Position numbers and translations under genes: made by a program. Shown here piece after piece: positions 32,502 to 41,352 of a stretch of 64,000 nucleotides of DNA. The notes below the pieces were generated by a model, which did not search any database, had not been told where the DNA came from, and was given only the letters and a program-made list of their open reading frames with translations. Source of the stretch: Streptomyces sp. A2-16. Lineage in GTDB: Bacteria; Actinomycetota; Actinomycetes; Streptomycetales; Streptomycetaceae. How positions within the stretch are numbered: position 1 is the first letter of the stretch; each line of letters starts with the position of its first letter. The stretch spans positions 9,548,001-9,612,000 of the forward strand of contig NZ_CP063808.1 of assembly GCF_018128905.1 (NCBI RefSeq). The letters are read 5' to 3'.

Positions 32502-33977
32502 TCAGAACGCGGGCTCCTGTTGCGGTCCGGGTGCCGGCGCGGGTTCGGTGAGTTCGATGTAGCGGGCCGTTTTGGTGCGTCCCCAGTCGACGATGAGGCC
32601 GCGGGCGGCGAGGGTGGGCTGAAGGCGCTTGAGGCGGTCGGAGAGGACCTTGCCGGTGGTCGGCCACCCCTTGGGCAGCGGGCGGCAGTCCTCGCCGCTG
32701 TAGAGCCGGGTGAGGAGGTGCAGCCACTCCGCGGACGTCATCCGCTCCTGCGCCCCGGGGTGCATGCCGGCCGCGTACTGGAGCACGGTCTGCGCGAGCA
32801 GGTCGCCTTCGATGACGTCGTCGTTGAGGTCGTCCAGCCCGGCCCGGTAGGCCGCCAGAGCCCCGAGACCCATGGCCTGGTCGAGCTGTGCGCACAGGTG
32901 GGCGAAGTCCGCCATCCGCAGGTCCGTCGGCGTTACGGCGGTGGCGGCGCGGACCTTGACGGTCAAATCCAGCAGCGAGCCGAGCATGACGGGCAGCGCT
33001 TCCGCATATTCCGTCCACAGTTCGGCTTCGGTGCGGCGTACCTTCGGGCGTTCCAGGCGGAGCGGGAGGAGGCGTTCGGCGAGGTCGGGGCGGATGACGC
33101 CGACGTCGATGCCGGTCAGGAGCAGGGGGCGGCGGTAGCGGGCGCGGAAGACGTCTCCGTCGGTGAACAGCGCCCGCTTCACGGACTCGGCTCCGGTGAC
33201 GATGCAGCACATGGCGTCGGACAGGTCCGGGGTCATGTGGGAGAGGTTGTCCAGTGCGGTGACCCATCCCGCGGCCACGGCCGCGATCAGGTTGTCCTCG
33301 TCCTTCGGGGCGCGACGCAGGTCTCCCGTCATGCCTTCGATGAGCCGGATCAGCATCCGCCCGCCGGTGGACTTGCCCGCGCCCTGGGGGCCGGTGAGGA
33401 AGGGGGCGGGGACGGGCACGGAGGGTTCCAGGCAACCGATCAGCCAGGCCATGGCCAGGCACTCGGTCTCGGCGCCTGCGAAGTTGCACAGCCTGAAAAG
33501 CTGGTCGATGCCCTTGCCGTTGGTGTCCTTGGCAGGCAGCGGCAGTTCGCCGGTGAGCTGGGTGCGCCGCCAGCACACTTCGCTCGGGTTGGGGACGGCG
33601 ATGTCCCAGCCGGTGGGGTGGATGCGCACGGATTGGCCGTCGTTGCGGCCCAGGTCCAGCCAGGTGGCCCCGTCCAGGCCGGGGGCGACGCGGATGTGGA
33701 CGGGCTGGACCTGCTCGGTGAGGGCGAGTGCTTCGATCAAGTCGAGTGCCTCCTTCATCGCGGTGCCGTTGAACGTGCCGAGTCCGTCCTTGAACAGGCC
33801 GACCATGAGTTCCTGTCGGTGGCTGCCGGTGGTGCCCTGGGAGCGGATCGGGCGGGCCACGGGGTGGCCCTTGCGCTGGGCGTAGACGGTGCCGTCCGCG
33901 GTGCGGAAGTAGCGAAAGCGCTCTTGCGCGTAGTCCGCGATGACCTTCCGGGCCGGGTTCTTGTCGTCGTCGTCCAT
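32502..33977 (-). CDS. Replication ATPase/helicase of element 2
   Basis: A 491-residue ATPase, probably the replicative helicase of the excised circle. Walker A is GPQGAGKST (196-204) in a SF3/DnaB-like core, with ALDNLSHMTPDLSD around the Walker B region. The C-terminal ~90 residues look like a winged helix (MTSAEWLHLLTRLYSGEDCRPLPKGWPTTGKVLSDRLK). It is not recognisably homologous to the rep of element 1, although it occupies the same place. Start MDDDDKNPARKV (ATG 33977), three bp from the prim-pol stop. Confidence 0.8.
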   Translation of the reverse strand: MDDDDKNPARKVIADYAQERFRYFRTADGTVYAQRKGHPVARPIRSQGTTGSHRQELMVGLFKDGLGTFNGTAMKEALDLIEALALTEQVQPVHIRVAPGLDGATWLDLGRNDGQSVRIHPTGWDIAVPNPSEVCWRRTQLTGELPLPAKDTNGKGIDQLFRLCNFAGAETECLAMAWLIGCLEPSVPVPAPFLTGPQGAGKSTGGRMLIRLIEGMTGDLRRAPKDEDNLIAAVAAGWVTALDNLSHMTPDLSDAMCCIVTGAESVKRALFTDGDVFRARYRRPLLLTGIDVGVIRPDLAERLLPLRLERPKVRRTEAELWTEYAEALPVMLGSLLDLTVKVRAATAVTPTDLRMADFAHLCAQLDQAMGLGALAAYRAGLDDLNDDVIEGDLLAQTVLQYAAGMHPGAQERMTSAEWLHLLTRLYSGEDCRPLPKGWPTTGKVLSDRLKRLQPTLAARGLIVDWGRTKTARYIELTEPAPAPGPQQEPAF

Positions 33978-33979
33978 GC

Positions 33980-34807
33980 TCAAAGCCCCAACCGGGTGCG
34001 GGCGTTGGTCCACGCGTCGGTGCAGTGCCGGGCGGTTTCGCCCTTGGCCTGAGCGGCGGTGAACAGGCGGGCGATGTGGTCCTCGGTGAGGCAGCCGCAC
34101 CGGCCGTGCGTGGCGAGCACGGCCAGGAACGTCCGGTACACGGCCGTGTGCACGCCGCTGGACGTCTCGGTGATGCGCTGCTCCGCCATGGCGATGCCGC
34201 GTTCGAGGTAGGCGGGGGTGCGGTGGCGGCATTCCCCGCCCCCGGCCGGCGCGGAAACCTTCATGGGTACGGGGCCCGCGGGCTTGGCTGCGGTGAGCGC
34301 GCGCACGACGTCGGGCAGCGCGACCAGGGTGCCGGTACCGGACCCGAGCCAGCGGGCGTAGGCCATGGTCGACTTGATGTCCACGCCAGGCCGCACGCCG
34401 TTGGCCGACGGCATCGTCCCGAGGTAGAGCCAGTGCTCACCGCGGGTCGTGGGCACGATCCGGGTGGCGGGCAGGCTCTCGCGGGCCCACGCGATAGCGT
34501 CGGCGTTGTCGCAGTCCACGACCGTCAGGCCGGCGCCGCCGGGGTGGTAGGCGACCGCCGCGGCGCCCTGCCATGCAGTCGCCCATGCCGGCGAGTTGAT
34601 GACGGTGGAGTCGGTGGTGGCGGCGGCCCAGCCGTGGCAGGGGGCGGGGCAGGTGCAGGGGCCGGGGGTCTTCATATTCGGGCGCCCGCCGCACGAGGTG
34701 TACAGGCACGCGGGGCAGTTGGCGAAGGGCACCTTGCCCTTGCGCAGCGGCAGGACGGGCAGCCCTTCGGCCGCGAGTCGGAGGGCGGTGCGCAGGTGGT
34801 TGCTCAC
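33980..34807 (-). CDS. Bifunctional DNA primase/polymerase (prim-pol), element 2
   Basis: A 275-residue prim-pol with the N-terminal GLPVLPLRKGKVPF block and the metal DxD in LTVVDCD (Asp 98 and 100). GEHWLYLG and VRPGVDIKS complete the fold. An inserted Cys/His cluster (NCPACLYTSC...CTCPAPCHGW, about 30-60) looks like a zinc site absent from the element 1 enzyme. GTG 34807 (VSNHLRTALRL) overlaps the methyltransferase stop. Confidence 0.88.
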   Translation of the reverse strand: MSNHLRTALRLAAEGLPVLPLRKGKVPFANCPACLYTSCGGRPNMKTPGPCTCPAPCHGWAAATTDSTVINSPAWATAWQGAAAVAYHPGGAGLTVVDCDNADAIAWARESLPATRIVPTTRGEHWLYLGTMPSANGVRPGVDIKSTMAYARWLGSGTGTLVALPDVVRALTAAKPAGPVPMKVSAPAGGGECRHRTPAYLERGIAMAEQRITETSSGVHTAVYRTFLAVLATHGRCGCLTEDHIARLFTAAQAKGETARHCTDAWTNARTRLGL

Positions 34808-35514
34808 GCTGCCACCCCCAGCGTCTGGGAAGCGAGGAAGGCCCGGCCGATGTGCTCGGTGTAGGCGGGTGGCAGGGCCTCGCGCAGATGGAGGTGATCG
34901 GTGGACCAGTCGATGCGCTTGGCGGCGCGGATCTCGTCCGCGGTGGCTTTGCCGACGTAGGGGCCTTCGCGGTAGATGCCGTGGCGCCAACCGCGCACGT
35001 AGCCACGGTGCTTGGGGTGGGCGGGCTGTGCGGTGGTCCAGCCTCCGAGTTCGAAGTAGCGGTGCATGAGCACCGCCAGGCCGAACATCTCGCCGCACAG
35101 GCGGAGGTCTTTGCGGACTTCGGAGCCGGCCACGTTCTCCATCACGAACGGCCGACCCGTCGCGCGCAGGGCGGCCCGGGTCGGGGCGATGAGCCTGGGG
35201 TAGGTGCGGCCGATCGCCGCGTTCCTGGCCCGGTTGGTGCCCTTGGTCGGAGCGCCCTCGCCCTGGCAGGGCGGGGAGGCGTGGATGAAGTCGTACTCGT
35301 GGCCGTGGGCGCGGATGTACTCGATCGCGTCGCCCTGGTGGAAGACGTCACCGCAGTAGTCCGGCTGCGCCTGGATGTCGACGCCGGTGACGTGGCAGCC
35401 GGGCAGCGCGAGCCTGTAGCCAGCGGTGGCGCCGCCGATGCAGCAGTAGGTGTCCAGGACCCGGAAGCGCCGGAAGGCGGCGGGTGCTCGCCGGATGTCG
35501 GTGGGTTGGGTCAT
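34804..35514 (-). CDS. DNA cytosine-5 methyltransferase-like protein
   Basis: A 236-residue protein with the m5C methyltransferase motifs: motif I FRVLDTYCCIGGATAGY, motif IV HASPPCQGEG with catalytic Cys at about 83, and motif VI PFVMENVAG (126-128). It is short for a stand-alone m5C enzyme, so the target-recognition region is small (about 130-190). It is first in the coupled methyltransferase / prim-pol / rep operon, with no restriction gene beside it. Self-protection of the element or control of its replication is a plausible role. The conserved hairpin leader (35521-35595) precedes it. Confidence 0.82.
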   Translation of the reverse strand: MTQPTDIRRAPAAFRRFRVLDTYCCIGGATAGYRLALPGCHVTGVDIQAQPDYCGDVFHQGDAIEYIRAHGHEYDFIHASPPCQGEGAPTKGTNRARNAAIGRTYPRLIAPTRAALRATGRPFVMENVAGSEVRKDLRLCGEMFGLAVLMHRYFELGGWTTAQPAHPKHRGYVRGWRHGIYREGPYVGKATADEIRAAKRIDWSTDHLHLREALPPAYTEHIGRAFLASQTLGVAA

Positions 35515-35520
35515 GCTGAA

Positions 35521-35600
35521 TGTCTCCAGTTCCTTGATGGTGACTGGCTGACAAGGGCGGCCCCGCGACTTTGCCGAGACGGAGGGGTCGCCCTTGGCGT
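35521..35600. terminator. Conserved hairpin upstream of the replication operon (element 2)
   Basis: CAAGGGCGGCCCC (35552) and GGGGTCGCCCTTG form the same hairpin as at 19796 in element 1, with the same flanking TGTCTCCAGTTCCTTGATGG. Confidence 0.65.
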
Positions 35601-35669
35601 AGCTGGGTGGTTCGTTATTCGATCAGTGGCTTTGGGTAGTGCCCGGGTACTTTCGACCTGGGGGATCGA

Positions 35670-36131
35670 GTGGCCGACATATTTGGGGTGATTGCGTCCA
35701 TCGGTGTCGTGGCCTCGTTGCTCGTTTCTGCCTGGCAGACGCGAGAGCTCACGCGCCAGACAGCGATCAACAACGGAATCGCCGGCGCTACGGCGCGGTA
35801 CAACGGACTTGAACGGTTGCACTACGTCGAGAGCTTCATCGCTGCAGAGCCTGAGCTGCACGGCTACTTCTACGGCGGCCTCGAACTGCCGGCGGAGGGC
35901 AACGAGCGATGGCGCGTTCTCAATCTCCTGCGCATGCTCGCCGACACCGTGGACTACGGGCTCATGGTCAACGACCTCAACCCTGAGATCCGCAGCTCCG
36001 ACGGGTGGCAGGACTACGCACTCCTGCTGCGTGCGTCGTCTCCGGCCTTCGTCTACGTGGTGAACGAACATCCGAACTGGTGGGCAGCACTTTCTGGGCA
36101 TTGGGCGGCCAACCCGATCGCGGGTGACTGA
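35670..36131 (+). CDS. Membrane-anchored hypothetical protein (153 aa)
   Basis: Rightward gene inserted between the two leftward operons of element 2, absent from element 1. The 153-residue product has one N-terminal transmembrane helix (MADIFGVIASIGVVASLLVSAW) and a soluble helical domain with LHYVESFIAAEPELHGYFY and LADTVDYGLMVNDLNPE. It may be one of the DUF6082-like proteins of streptomycetes (memory only). GTG start. Function unknown; probably an extra cargo gene, since it breaks the operon order. Confidence 0.7.
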   Translation: MADIFGVIASIGVVASLLVSAWQTRELTRQTAINNGIAGATARYNGLERLHYVESFIAAEPELHGYFYGGLELPAEGNERWRVLNLLRMLADTVDYGLMVNDLNPEIRSSDGWQDYALLLRASSPAFVYVVNEHPNWWAALSGHWAANPIAGD

Positions 36132-36132
36132 G

Positions 36133-36579
36133 TCAGCCGAAGTGGTTGCGCTTGAAGATCGCTTTGCGGATGTTGACCGTGGTCCCGCCCTGGCGTCCGT
36201 GCGGCTTGAGGACCTGCACGGCGATCCAGCCGCCGAAGATCACGGCGGCGAGGGTGATGAGTTGGGTGATGAGCGCGGTCAGGGCGGTGATGAAGGTGGT
36301 GAGCAGGAGCAGTCCGCCGCACACGGCGAGGAAGCCCACGCCCCCGAGGGCCACGTTGACGGCCGCGCGGGACACGCGCGGCTTCGGTGTGAGGGGTTCG
36401 GGCTGTGCGGGGCTGATGGCGTAGCCGGTGACGACGCGGCCGTCGGGCAGGACGATGCTCGCGACCGACGGCACGGCGCCCGGCTGGACGGCGACCATCG
36501 GTGCCGGCGTCATCACGGCGGGCTGGAGCGGGGTCGGTTGATGGACTTCGACGGCCGCGGGCCGTTCGAGGTGCCCCAT
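36133..36579 (-). CDS. Small membrane protein (Spd-like), element 2
   Basis: A 148-residue protein with a Pro/Val-rich N-terminal half and two hydrophobic segments (about 78-100 GGVGFLAVCGGLLLLTTF and 108-128 LITLAAVIFGGWIAV). A basic tail ends in FKRNHFG. It holds the same slot (after TraSA, before the replication genes) as the gene at 19847 in element 1. Role in spread is inferred. Confidence 0.65.
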   Translation of the reverse strand: MGHLERPAAVEVHQPTPLQPAVMTPAPMVAVQPGAVPSVASIVLPDGRVVTGYAISPAQPEPLTPKPRVSRAAVNVALGGVGFLAVCGGLLLLTTFITALTALITQLITLAAVIFGGWIAVQVLKPHGRQGGTTVNIRKAIFKRNHFG

Positions 36580-36597
36580 GGGGATTCCTTCCGGGAC

Positions 36598-36746
36598 AGC
36601 CGCGGGCCCGCGCCAGGGTGTGAGGCGGGCCCGCGGGCGGGTGTTACGTGACGGTGTGAGGGGTGTGGTCGGCCGCTGTTAGGGCGGGTAACACGTGCGC
36701 CTGCCTAGGGGTTTGGGTGTTAGGCAGACGTAACGCGTTACGGGTG
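36598..36746. other. Candidate clt/TRS repeats for TraSA (element 2)
   Basis: Directly after the TraSA stop, GTTAC/GTAAC-type motifs recur: GTGTTACGTGAC (36642), GGGTAACACG (36686), GGGTGTTAGGC (36715), and CGTAACGCGTTACGGGTG (36730). A palindrome CCGCGGGCCCGC/GCGGGCCCGCGG lies at 36601-36638, matching the hairpin position in element 1. The motif differs from element 1's CTTGTC repeats, as would be expected if each TraSA reads its own sites. Confidence 0.5.
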
Positions 36747-38807
36747 TCAGGCGGCCGTGAGGGCGGGAACGATCCGCCACCGACCGGTGGTGTTCGTGGC
36801 GTCCAGCCGCCCGTCCTGTGCGGCCTCCTTGAGGCGCAGGGAGACCCAGGAGCGGGACAGGCCGTGCCGGTCGCACCAGTCGGTGAAGTCCTTCGGACCG
36901 ACGACCATCTGTCCGGCGTCCTCGAACTCGGCCAGCGCCTGAGCGAACAGCCGCCGCGCCTCCTCCGGGGAAGGCTTGCGGCCGGCTTCCTGCCCGAAGA
37001 TCGGGGAGTCGTCGCCGTCCTCCGCCTCCGGGAGCTCCGCCTCGGGGTCGATGTCCGCATCTTCCGGATCGACCAGCAGACCGCCGTGCTCCATGTCGTC
37101 CTCCTCGCGGACAGCGTGCAGCGCAACCGGCCGCGGGCCGGCGCCGGTGTCGTCGGTGGTGCGGCCCGTATAGGCACGGCCAGCCACCGAGGATGCGGCG
37201 CCAGCGGTGATCGGGTCGGCGGTGGCGCCGTTGTGCTGCACCCATGCCGCGAGCTGTTCCATGACGGGCACGGCGCGGGTGGTGAAGCGGCGGGTGCGGC
37301 CTGGGGAGGGGTAGCGGGCTTCGTCGATCCCGGGGGAGACGAGATAGCAGTAGCCGGGCCTGCGGTTGCCCCACGCGCCGGGGTGGGCGCCCGCGTCGAT
37401 GACCGTCTCCGGCAGCGCGAACCCCTCATCCCGTGCGTCGCAGCCGAGGGCGATCACGGAGGGGAGGGAGGCGCGGGTGGAGGTGGACATCTGGTCGTAG
37501 GACGGCCGCTGAAGCGACACGATCAGGGAGACGCCCGCGGAGCGAGCTTCTTGGGCGATGCCGGTGAAGGCGTCGTCTCCGAGGTTGCGCAGGGTGTTGG
37601 CGGCTTCCTCGAACCAGGCGACCAGGAACGGCATCCCCGCGCACCCGCAGGCGCGGCGGTCGGGGCGGCAGGAGTGCTCCGGGTCGTTCTGCTGCTCGGC
37701 TGCCGCGGGCACCCACTGGCGGTAGCCGTGGGCTCCGAGCCAGCGCGTGCGGGCCGGGATGACAGCCTCGACAGCCGCAACCAACACCTCGGTCTGGCTG
37801 CCGCCCTCGGCAGCCCAGTCCAACCCCGGGCGTAGGGGCGCGAAGTCCTGAAACGCCTTCGGGTCGGAGAACCAGACGATGACGTCCCGGCGGGAGAGCA
37901 CCTCCGTGAGCAGGTTGAGCGCCGCGTCGCCCTTGCCGGATCCAGACTGGCCCGCGATCAGGCCGTGGGTGGAGTTGCGGCCCGCGTCCGGGTCACCGGG
38001 CAGCCACATGACCAGCGGGGAGCCGTCGTCGTAGCGGCCGATGACCAGTGGTTCGGCGATCGATCCTCCGAGGTTGGAGGGGCCCTCCCATTCGACGACC
38101 TCGGACAGCATGTCCTCGGGGACGATGACCAGCTCACCGCGGCGCACGGAATCCGGGTCCGGGGTGTAGCGCACAGCGGACGTCGGAAGATCCAGCGCGG
38201 ACGCGATCTTCATCAGGGCCTTGGTGACGTCGTCGTTGGTCTGCTCGCCGGGCTGCAACGCGATCGGCGCGGTGACCCGGTTGGGCTCCACCTTCGCCGC
38301 ACCGATCTGCGCCCGCGCGAGTCCGACCTTCTCCAGCAGACCACCGTCCGAACTGGCGGTGGTGCCGTCGGGGTTGTGGCGCATGACCATGCGCACGTTC
38401 CACGACAGCGCGACCGCCGGGCCGCCCATGAGGAACAGGTCGTCGATCGGCCCGGCCGTCGGCCCGGCGAGGCAGGCGGCGGTGACCCACGCGGAGCCGG
38501 CGGCCGTGGTGATGGCCGCGTGCAGGCGGCGCTGGTTGCTGGTCGACTTGCCCGCCCACCAGGTGGCGCCGGTCAGCGCGACGGAGGCAAGGGTCAGTCC
38601 GACGCCGGCGGCGGCGCTCTCGCCCCACTGCCAGTGCCCCAACGTCCCGGCCAGGCCGGTCCCGGCCCAGCCCAGCCAGGGCGGCAGGTGTGGCTTGGCC
38701 CGGTTGAGGAGGTAGGCGCGGACGGTGCCGCCCGTCCCGTCGTTCGTGCCGGCGGGGACGGTGAGCGGGTAGCTGCGTCCGTCCTGGTCGGTCCACTGGT
38801 GAGCCAT
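36747..38807 (-). CDS. FtsK/SpoIIIE-type DNA translocase (TraSA), element 2
   Basis: A 686-residue transfer motor with N-terminal transmembrane segments (about 45-135) and the ATPase core. The P-loop reads AGQSGSGKG (285-293), with Gly instead of Ser/Thr after Lys. The later core has WFSDPKAFQDFAPLRPGLD, FLVAWFEEAANTLRNLGDDAF and VSLIVSLQRPSYDQM. A C-terminal winged helix (DFTDWCDRHGLSRSWVSLRLKEA) would read the clt repeats. Strongly diverged from the TraSA of element 1. Confidence 0.88.
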   Translation of the reverse strand: MAHQWTDQDGRSYPLTVPAGTNDGTGGTVRAYLLNRAKPHLPPWLGWAGTGLAGTLGHWQWGESAAAGVGLTLASVALTGATWWAGKSTSNQRRLHAAITTAAGSAWVTAACLAGPTAGPIDDLFLMGGPAVALSWNVRMVMRHNPDGTTASSDGGLLEKVGLARAQIGAAKVEPNRVTAPIALQPGEQTNDDVTKALMKIASALDLPTSAVRYTPDPDSVRRGELVIVPEDMLSEVVEWEGPSNLGGSIAEPLVIGRYDDGSPLVMWLPGDPDAGRNSTHGLIAGQSGSGKGDAALNLLTEVLSRRDVIVWFSDPKAFQDFAPLRPGLDWAAEGGSQTEVLVAAVEAVIPARTRWLGAHGYRQWVPAAAEQQNDPEHSCRPDRRACGCAGMPFLVAWFEEAANTLRNLGDDAFTGIAQEARSAGVSLIVSLQRPSYDQMSTSTRASLPSVIALGCDARDEGFALPETVIDAGAHPGAWGNRRPGYCYLVSPGIDEARYPSPGRTRRFTTRAVPVMEQLAAWVQHNGATADPITAGAASSVAGRAYTGRTTDDTGAGPRPVALHAVREEDDMEHGGLLVDPEDADIDPEAELPEAEDGDDSPIFGQEAGRKPSPEEARRLFAQALAEFEDAGQMVVGPKDFTDWCDRHGLSRSWVSLRLKEAAQDGRLDATNTTGRWRIVPALTAA

Positions 38808-38819
38808 GGTGCAACCTCC

Positions 38820-39428
38820 TTACTGCTGGGCCCAGTTCATGACCGGCTGTGCCGGCTTGCGGGCGCGGTGACGGACGCGGTTGATCTCTTCCTCGAACTC
38901 CTGCTGGAAGACCGCGTAGCAGGAGGCGGCATTCTTCGCCGCGTCCCGCAGGGCGTCGGCGGACTTGCGCATCTTGCGGGAGACCTTCCGGGCCCGGACC
39001 CGGGAGCCGAACGCGCGTCCCTCCGGGTCCGGCACCGCGGACAGCACGCCCTGGATGATCTCGGCAGCCATGGCCACCTCGATGGACAACATCACGCCGG
39101 CCGCCCGCAGGCTGTTGCAGTAGTTCCGCACCTGAGCCGGGGAGCCGAACTCCGGGGAGGGCAGCAGGGACTCGGAGTGCGAGCGCCCCCCGCCCCCGGC
39201 GCGGCCGGCGTGCTTGGTGTTGTTGACGGTGACGTTGATCGGGGGGACGAACGAGCCGCCCAACGCGCCGACGAACCCGCCGGCAGCGGCGCCCGCGTTG
39301 GCGAACTTGGCGCCCTTGTTCTGCGGGTTCGCGCCGCTGTTGCGGCGGGCGTTGGTGAAGGGGCGGCTTGCCTGGCGCCGGGCGAAGTCGTCGACCTGGC
39401 GGGCGGAGGCGTTGCGATTAGCGGCCAT
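38820..39428 (-). CDS. Basic helical transfer-associated protein
   Basis: A 202-residue protein, Asn/Arg-rich at the N-terminus (NARRNSGANPQNKG), with a small hydrophobic Gly/Ala patch (AGAAAGGFVGALGGSFV) and basic helices (SRVRARKVSRKMRKSADALRDAAKNAA). It lies 12 bp upstream of TraSA, the slot of the large basic protein (22490) in element 1. Function unknown. Confidence 0.65.
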   Translation of the reverse strand: MAANRNASARQVDDFARRQASRPFTNARRNSGANPQNKGAKFANAGAAAGGFVGALGGSFVPPINVTVNNTKHAGRAGGGGRSHSESLLPSPEFGSPAQVRNYCNSLRAAGVMLSIEVAMAAEIIQGVLSAVPDPEGRAFGSRVRARKVSRKMRKSADALRDAAKNAASCYAVFQQEFEEEINRVRHRARKPAQPVMNWAQQ

Positions 39429-39444
39429 CAGGCAGTCTCCTCAG

Positions 39445-39930
39445 CTAGTGGGTGCGGCGGACGATGAGCCAGGCGGACTGCGCGACGATCAGGGCGATCA
39501 GCCACAGCAGTCCAAGCGGGCCGGCCAGCGGGCCGAAGGCAGCGGCCAGCGCCGCCCACGTGCCGGTGAGCGTGGCGAGCGCGGTCAGGCCAATGCGCCA
39601 GGCGAGGGTGGAACGGCGGGCGGGGCGGCGCCGCTGCATGACGGCGAGCCAGACCAGCGGGGCCACGGCGAGCGGGGCGAGGACCAGGCCGGACCACCAG
39701 CCCAGCACGTGCAGGAGCGCGGTGATGACCAGGGTGAGCAGGGCAAAGCCGGTGGGGGCGAGCGCGCGGCGGAAGCGCCACAGTGCCCGCCCGAGGAATC
39801 CGAACACCTCCCGGGTCAGCGAGGGGCGGTCGGGGACGACGATCAGGAACGGCTGCGAGCGGCGCCCGCGCTGGTGCGGGATACGAACGGTGTGGACACC
39901 CGCGGCGCGGGTGCGGGTACGGCTGGACAC
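39445..39930 (-). CDS. Membrane protein (161 aa) of the transfer operon
   Basis: A 161-residue protein with a basic N-terminus and about four hydrophobic segments (PTGFALLTLVITALLHVLGWW, LAPLAVAPLVWLAV, IGLTALATLTGTWAALAAAF and LLWLIALIVAQSAWLIV). I started at GTG 39930 (VSSRTRTRAAG), which has GGGAG upstream. It lies 16 bp from the basic helical protein. Function unknown. Confidence 0.65.
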   Translation of the reverse strand: MSSRTRTRAAGVHTVRIPHQRGRRSQPFLIVVPDRPSLTREVFGFLGRALWRFRRALAPTGFALLTLVITALLHVLGWWSGLVLAPLAVAPLVWLAVMQRRRPARRSTLAWRIGLTALATLTGTWAALAAAFGPLAGPLGLLWLIALIVAQSAWLIVRRTH

Positions 39931-39961
39931 AGCGAAACTCCCAGGAAGTTGGTGGGGGTGT

Positions 39962-40345
39962 TCAGGCGGCGCGCTGTTCTTCGGCGACCAGGCACAGGCC
40001 GCAGATGCCGTGCGAGGTGGGGATGCAGTAACCGACGTCCAGCCGGCAGCGGGGACAGGTACGCCGCGCGAGCATCGCCAACGCGAGAGCACCCCACTTG
40101 CGGGAGGTCATCGGGCGGACCGGCAGGGCCAGGTCCTCGCGATAGAGGAAGGCAACCCGGGGCGTGCCCTGGCGGCGGTTGATCAGCATGAGCTGAGCCG
40201 CGATCGGCTGTCCGCCGGGCCGTAACCCCTTCGACCGGAGTTGGCGGCGGGTGGCGTAGCCAGCAGGGGCCATGCGCCACGGGTAGGTCGGTATGCCGAA
40301 GCGGGCCCCGTTGGGGTCGAAGCACTTCGCGTAGGCGGTCGGCAT
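39962..40345 (-). CDS. RRQRL-type zinc-binding protein (element 2 copy)
   Basis: A 127-residue twin of the protein at 24477, differing at roughly nine residues (for example RSKGLR for RTRGLR and CPRCRLD for CPRCQLD). It has the same C-terminal Cys ribbon. ATG overlaps the stop of the DUF2637 gene. Confidence 0.75.
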   Translation of the reverse strand: MPTAYAKCFDPNGARFGIPTYPWRMAPAGYATRRQLRSKGLRPGGQPIAAQLMLINRRQGTPRVAFLYREDLALPVRPMTSRKWGALALAMLARRTCPRCRLDVGYCIPTSHGICGLCLVAEEQRAA

Positions 40346-41352
40346 CAGAGCATCGCTCCGTCAGCCTCGAAGGTGGGGTGGCCGGCGTCGCGGAACTCCT
40401 GGTAGCGGGTGGACACCCATCCCACCGACCAGCCGCACAGCTCGGCAGCCGACCGCACCGACAGCCCCGCCTCGAACGCGGCCTGCACAGTCGCCCGCGC
40501 CTGCTCCTCGGGAAGCTTCTCGGAAGCGGGCCCGGCGGCCAGCAGCGCGGCGCGTTCACGCTCGGCACGGGCCTTGCGCTCAGCCTGTTCACGGCGTTCA
40601 CGCTCCGCCCGCGCGGCCCGCTCCTGAGCGACCCGTACGGCAGCCTCCCGCTCAGCACGTTCACGCTCCCGCGCCTGCTGTTCACGCTCGCGCTCAGCGC
40701 GTTCACGCGCCTCCCGCTCAGCCCGCTCACGGGCCGCAACCTGCTCGCGCTCCTCGCGGCGGACGGCCTCCTCGCGTTCGGCCTGCTCGCGGATCAGGCG
40801 GGCTTCGTGTTCACGCTGTTCACGCGCCAGCATGGCCGCGTGCTCGCGCTCCTCACGAGCCAACCGGGCGGCCGTCTCGCGCCGCTCGGCAATGGCCTGC
40901 TCGCGGGCTTCGCGCTGCGCCTGCTGCCGCGCCTCCAACTCAGTCACGGCGGCAGCGATCGCGCGCCGGTAGGCGAGCCCGGTTTCCGCGGTAACGATCA
41001 GCAGGAGCGGTGCGACCGCGTGGACGGCCACCCCGACCAGGTCGTTGTGCAGGGCGGAGTCGGCGACGTTGAGGGCGAGGGTCATGCAGCCGGTCATCCA
41101 GCGCAGCACGATCGGCCACCGCCCGCTGTGGCCCCCGAGCCGGGCCAGCACCGCATCCAGGCGGACCACGATGACCACCGCGGCATCCACCACGAGGGGC
41201 AGGATCGGCGCGGTCCACTTCCATTTGTCGGGGGTGTGGGCGGCGGCGAGCGGGGTGACGGTGAGGATCGAGTACAGCATCGCGCCGGCCACGATCAGCC
41301 AGGTGCCGATGGACAGGGCGCGCTCGGCTGAACGGATCTGAACGGCGTTCAC
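40345..41352 (-). CDS. DUF2637 membrane protein with coiled coil and HTH (element 2)
   Basis: 335 residues, same architecture as the element 1 copy: four N-terminal membrane helices, a long Arg/Glu/Ala coil, and a C-terminal helix-turn-helix-like segment. Differences cluster in the coil (for example REAAVRVAQERAARAER here), so the membrane and HTH ends are the conserved parts. GTG start overlaps the upstream gene's stop. Confidence 0.8.
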   Translation of the reverse strand: MNAVQIRSAERALSIGTWLIVAGAMLYSILTVTPLAAAHTPDKWKWTAPILPLVVDAAVVIVVRLDAVLARLGGHSGRWPIVLRWMTGCMTLALNVADSALHNDLVGVAVHAVAPLLLIVTAETGLAYRRAIAAAVTELEARQQAQREAREQAIAERRETAARLAREEREHAAMLAREQREHEARLIREQAEREEAVRREEREQVAARERAEREARERAEREREQQARERERAEREAAVRVAQERAARAERERREQAERKARAERERAALLAAGPASEKLPEEQARATVQAAFEAGLSVRSAAELCGWSVGWVSTRYQEFRDAGHPTFEADGAML

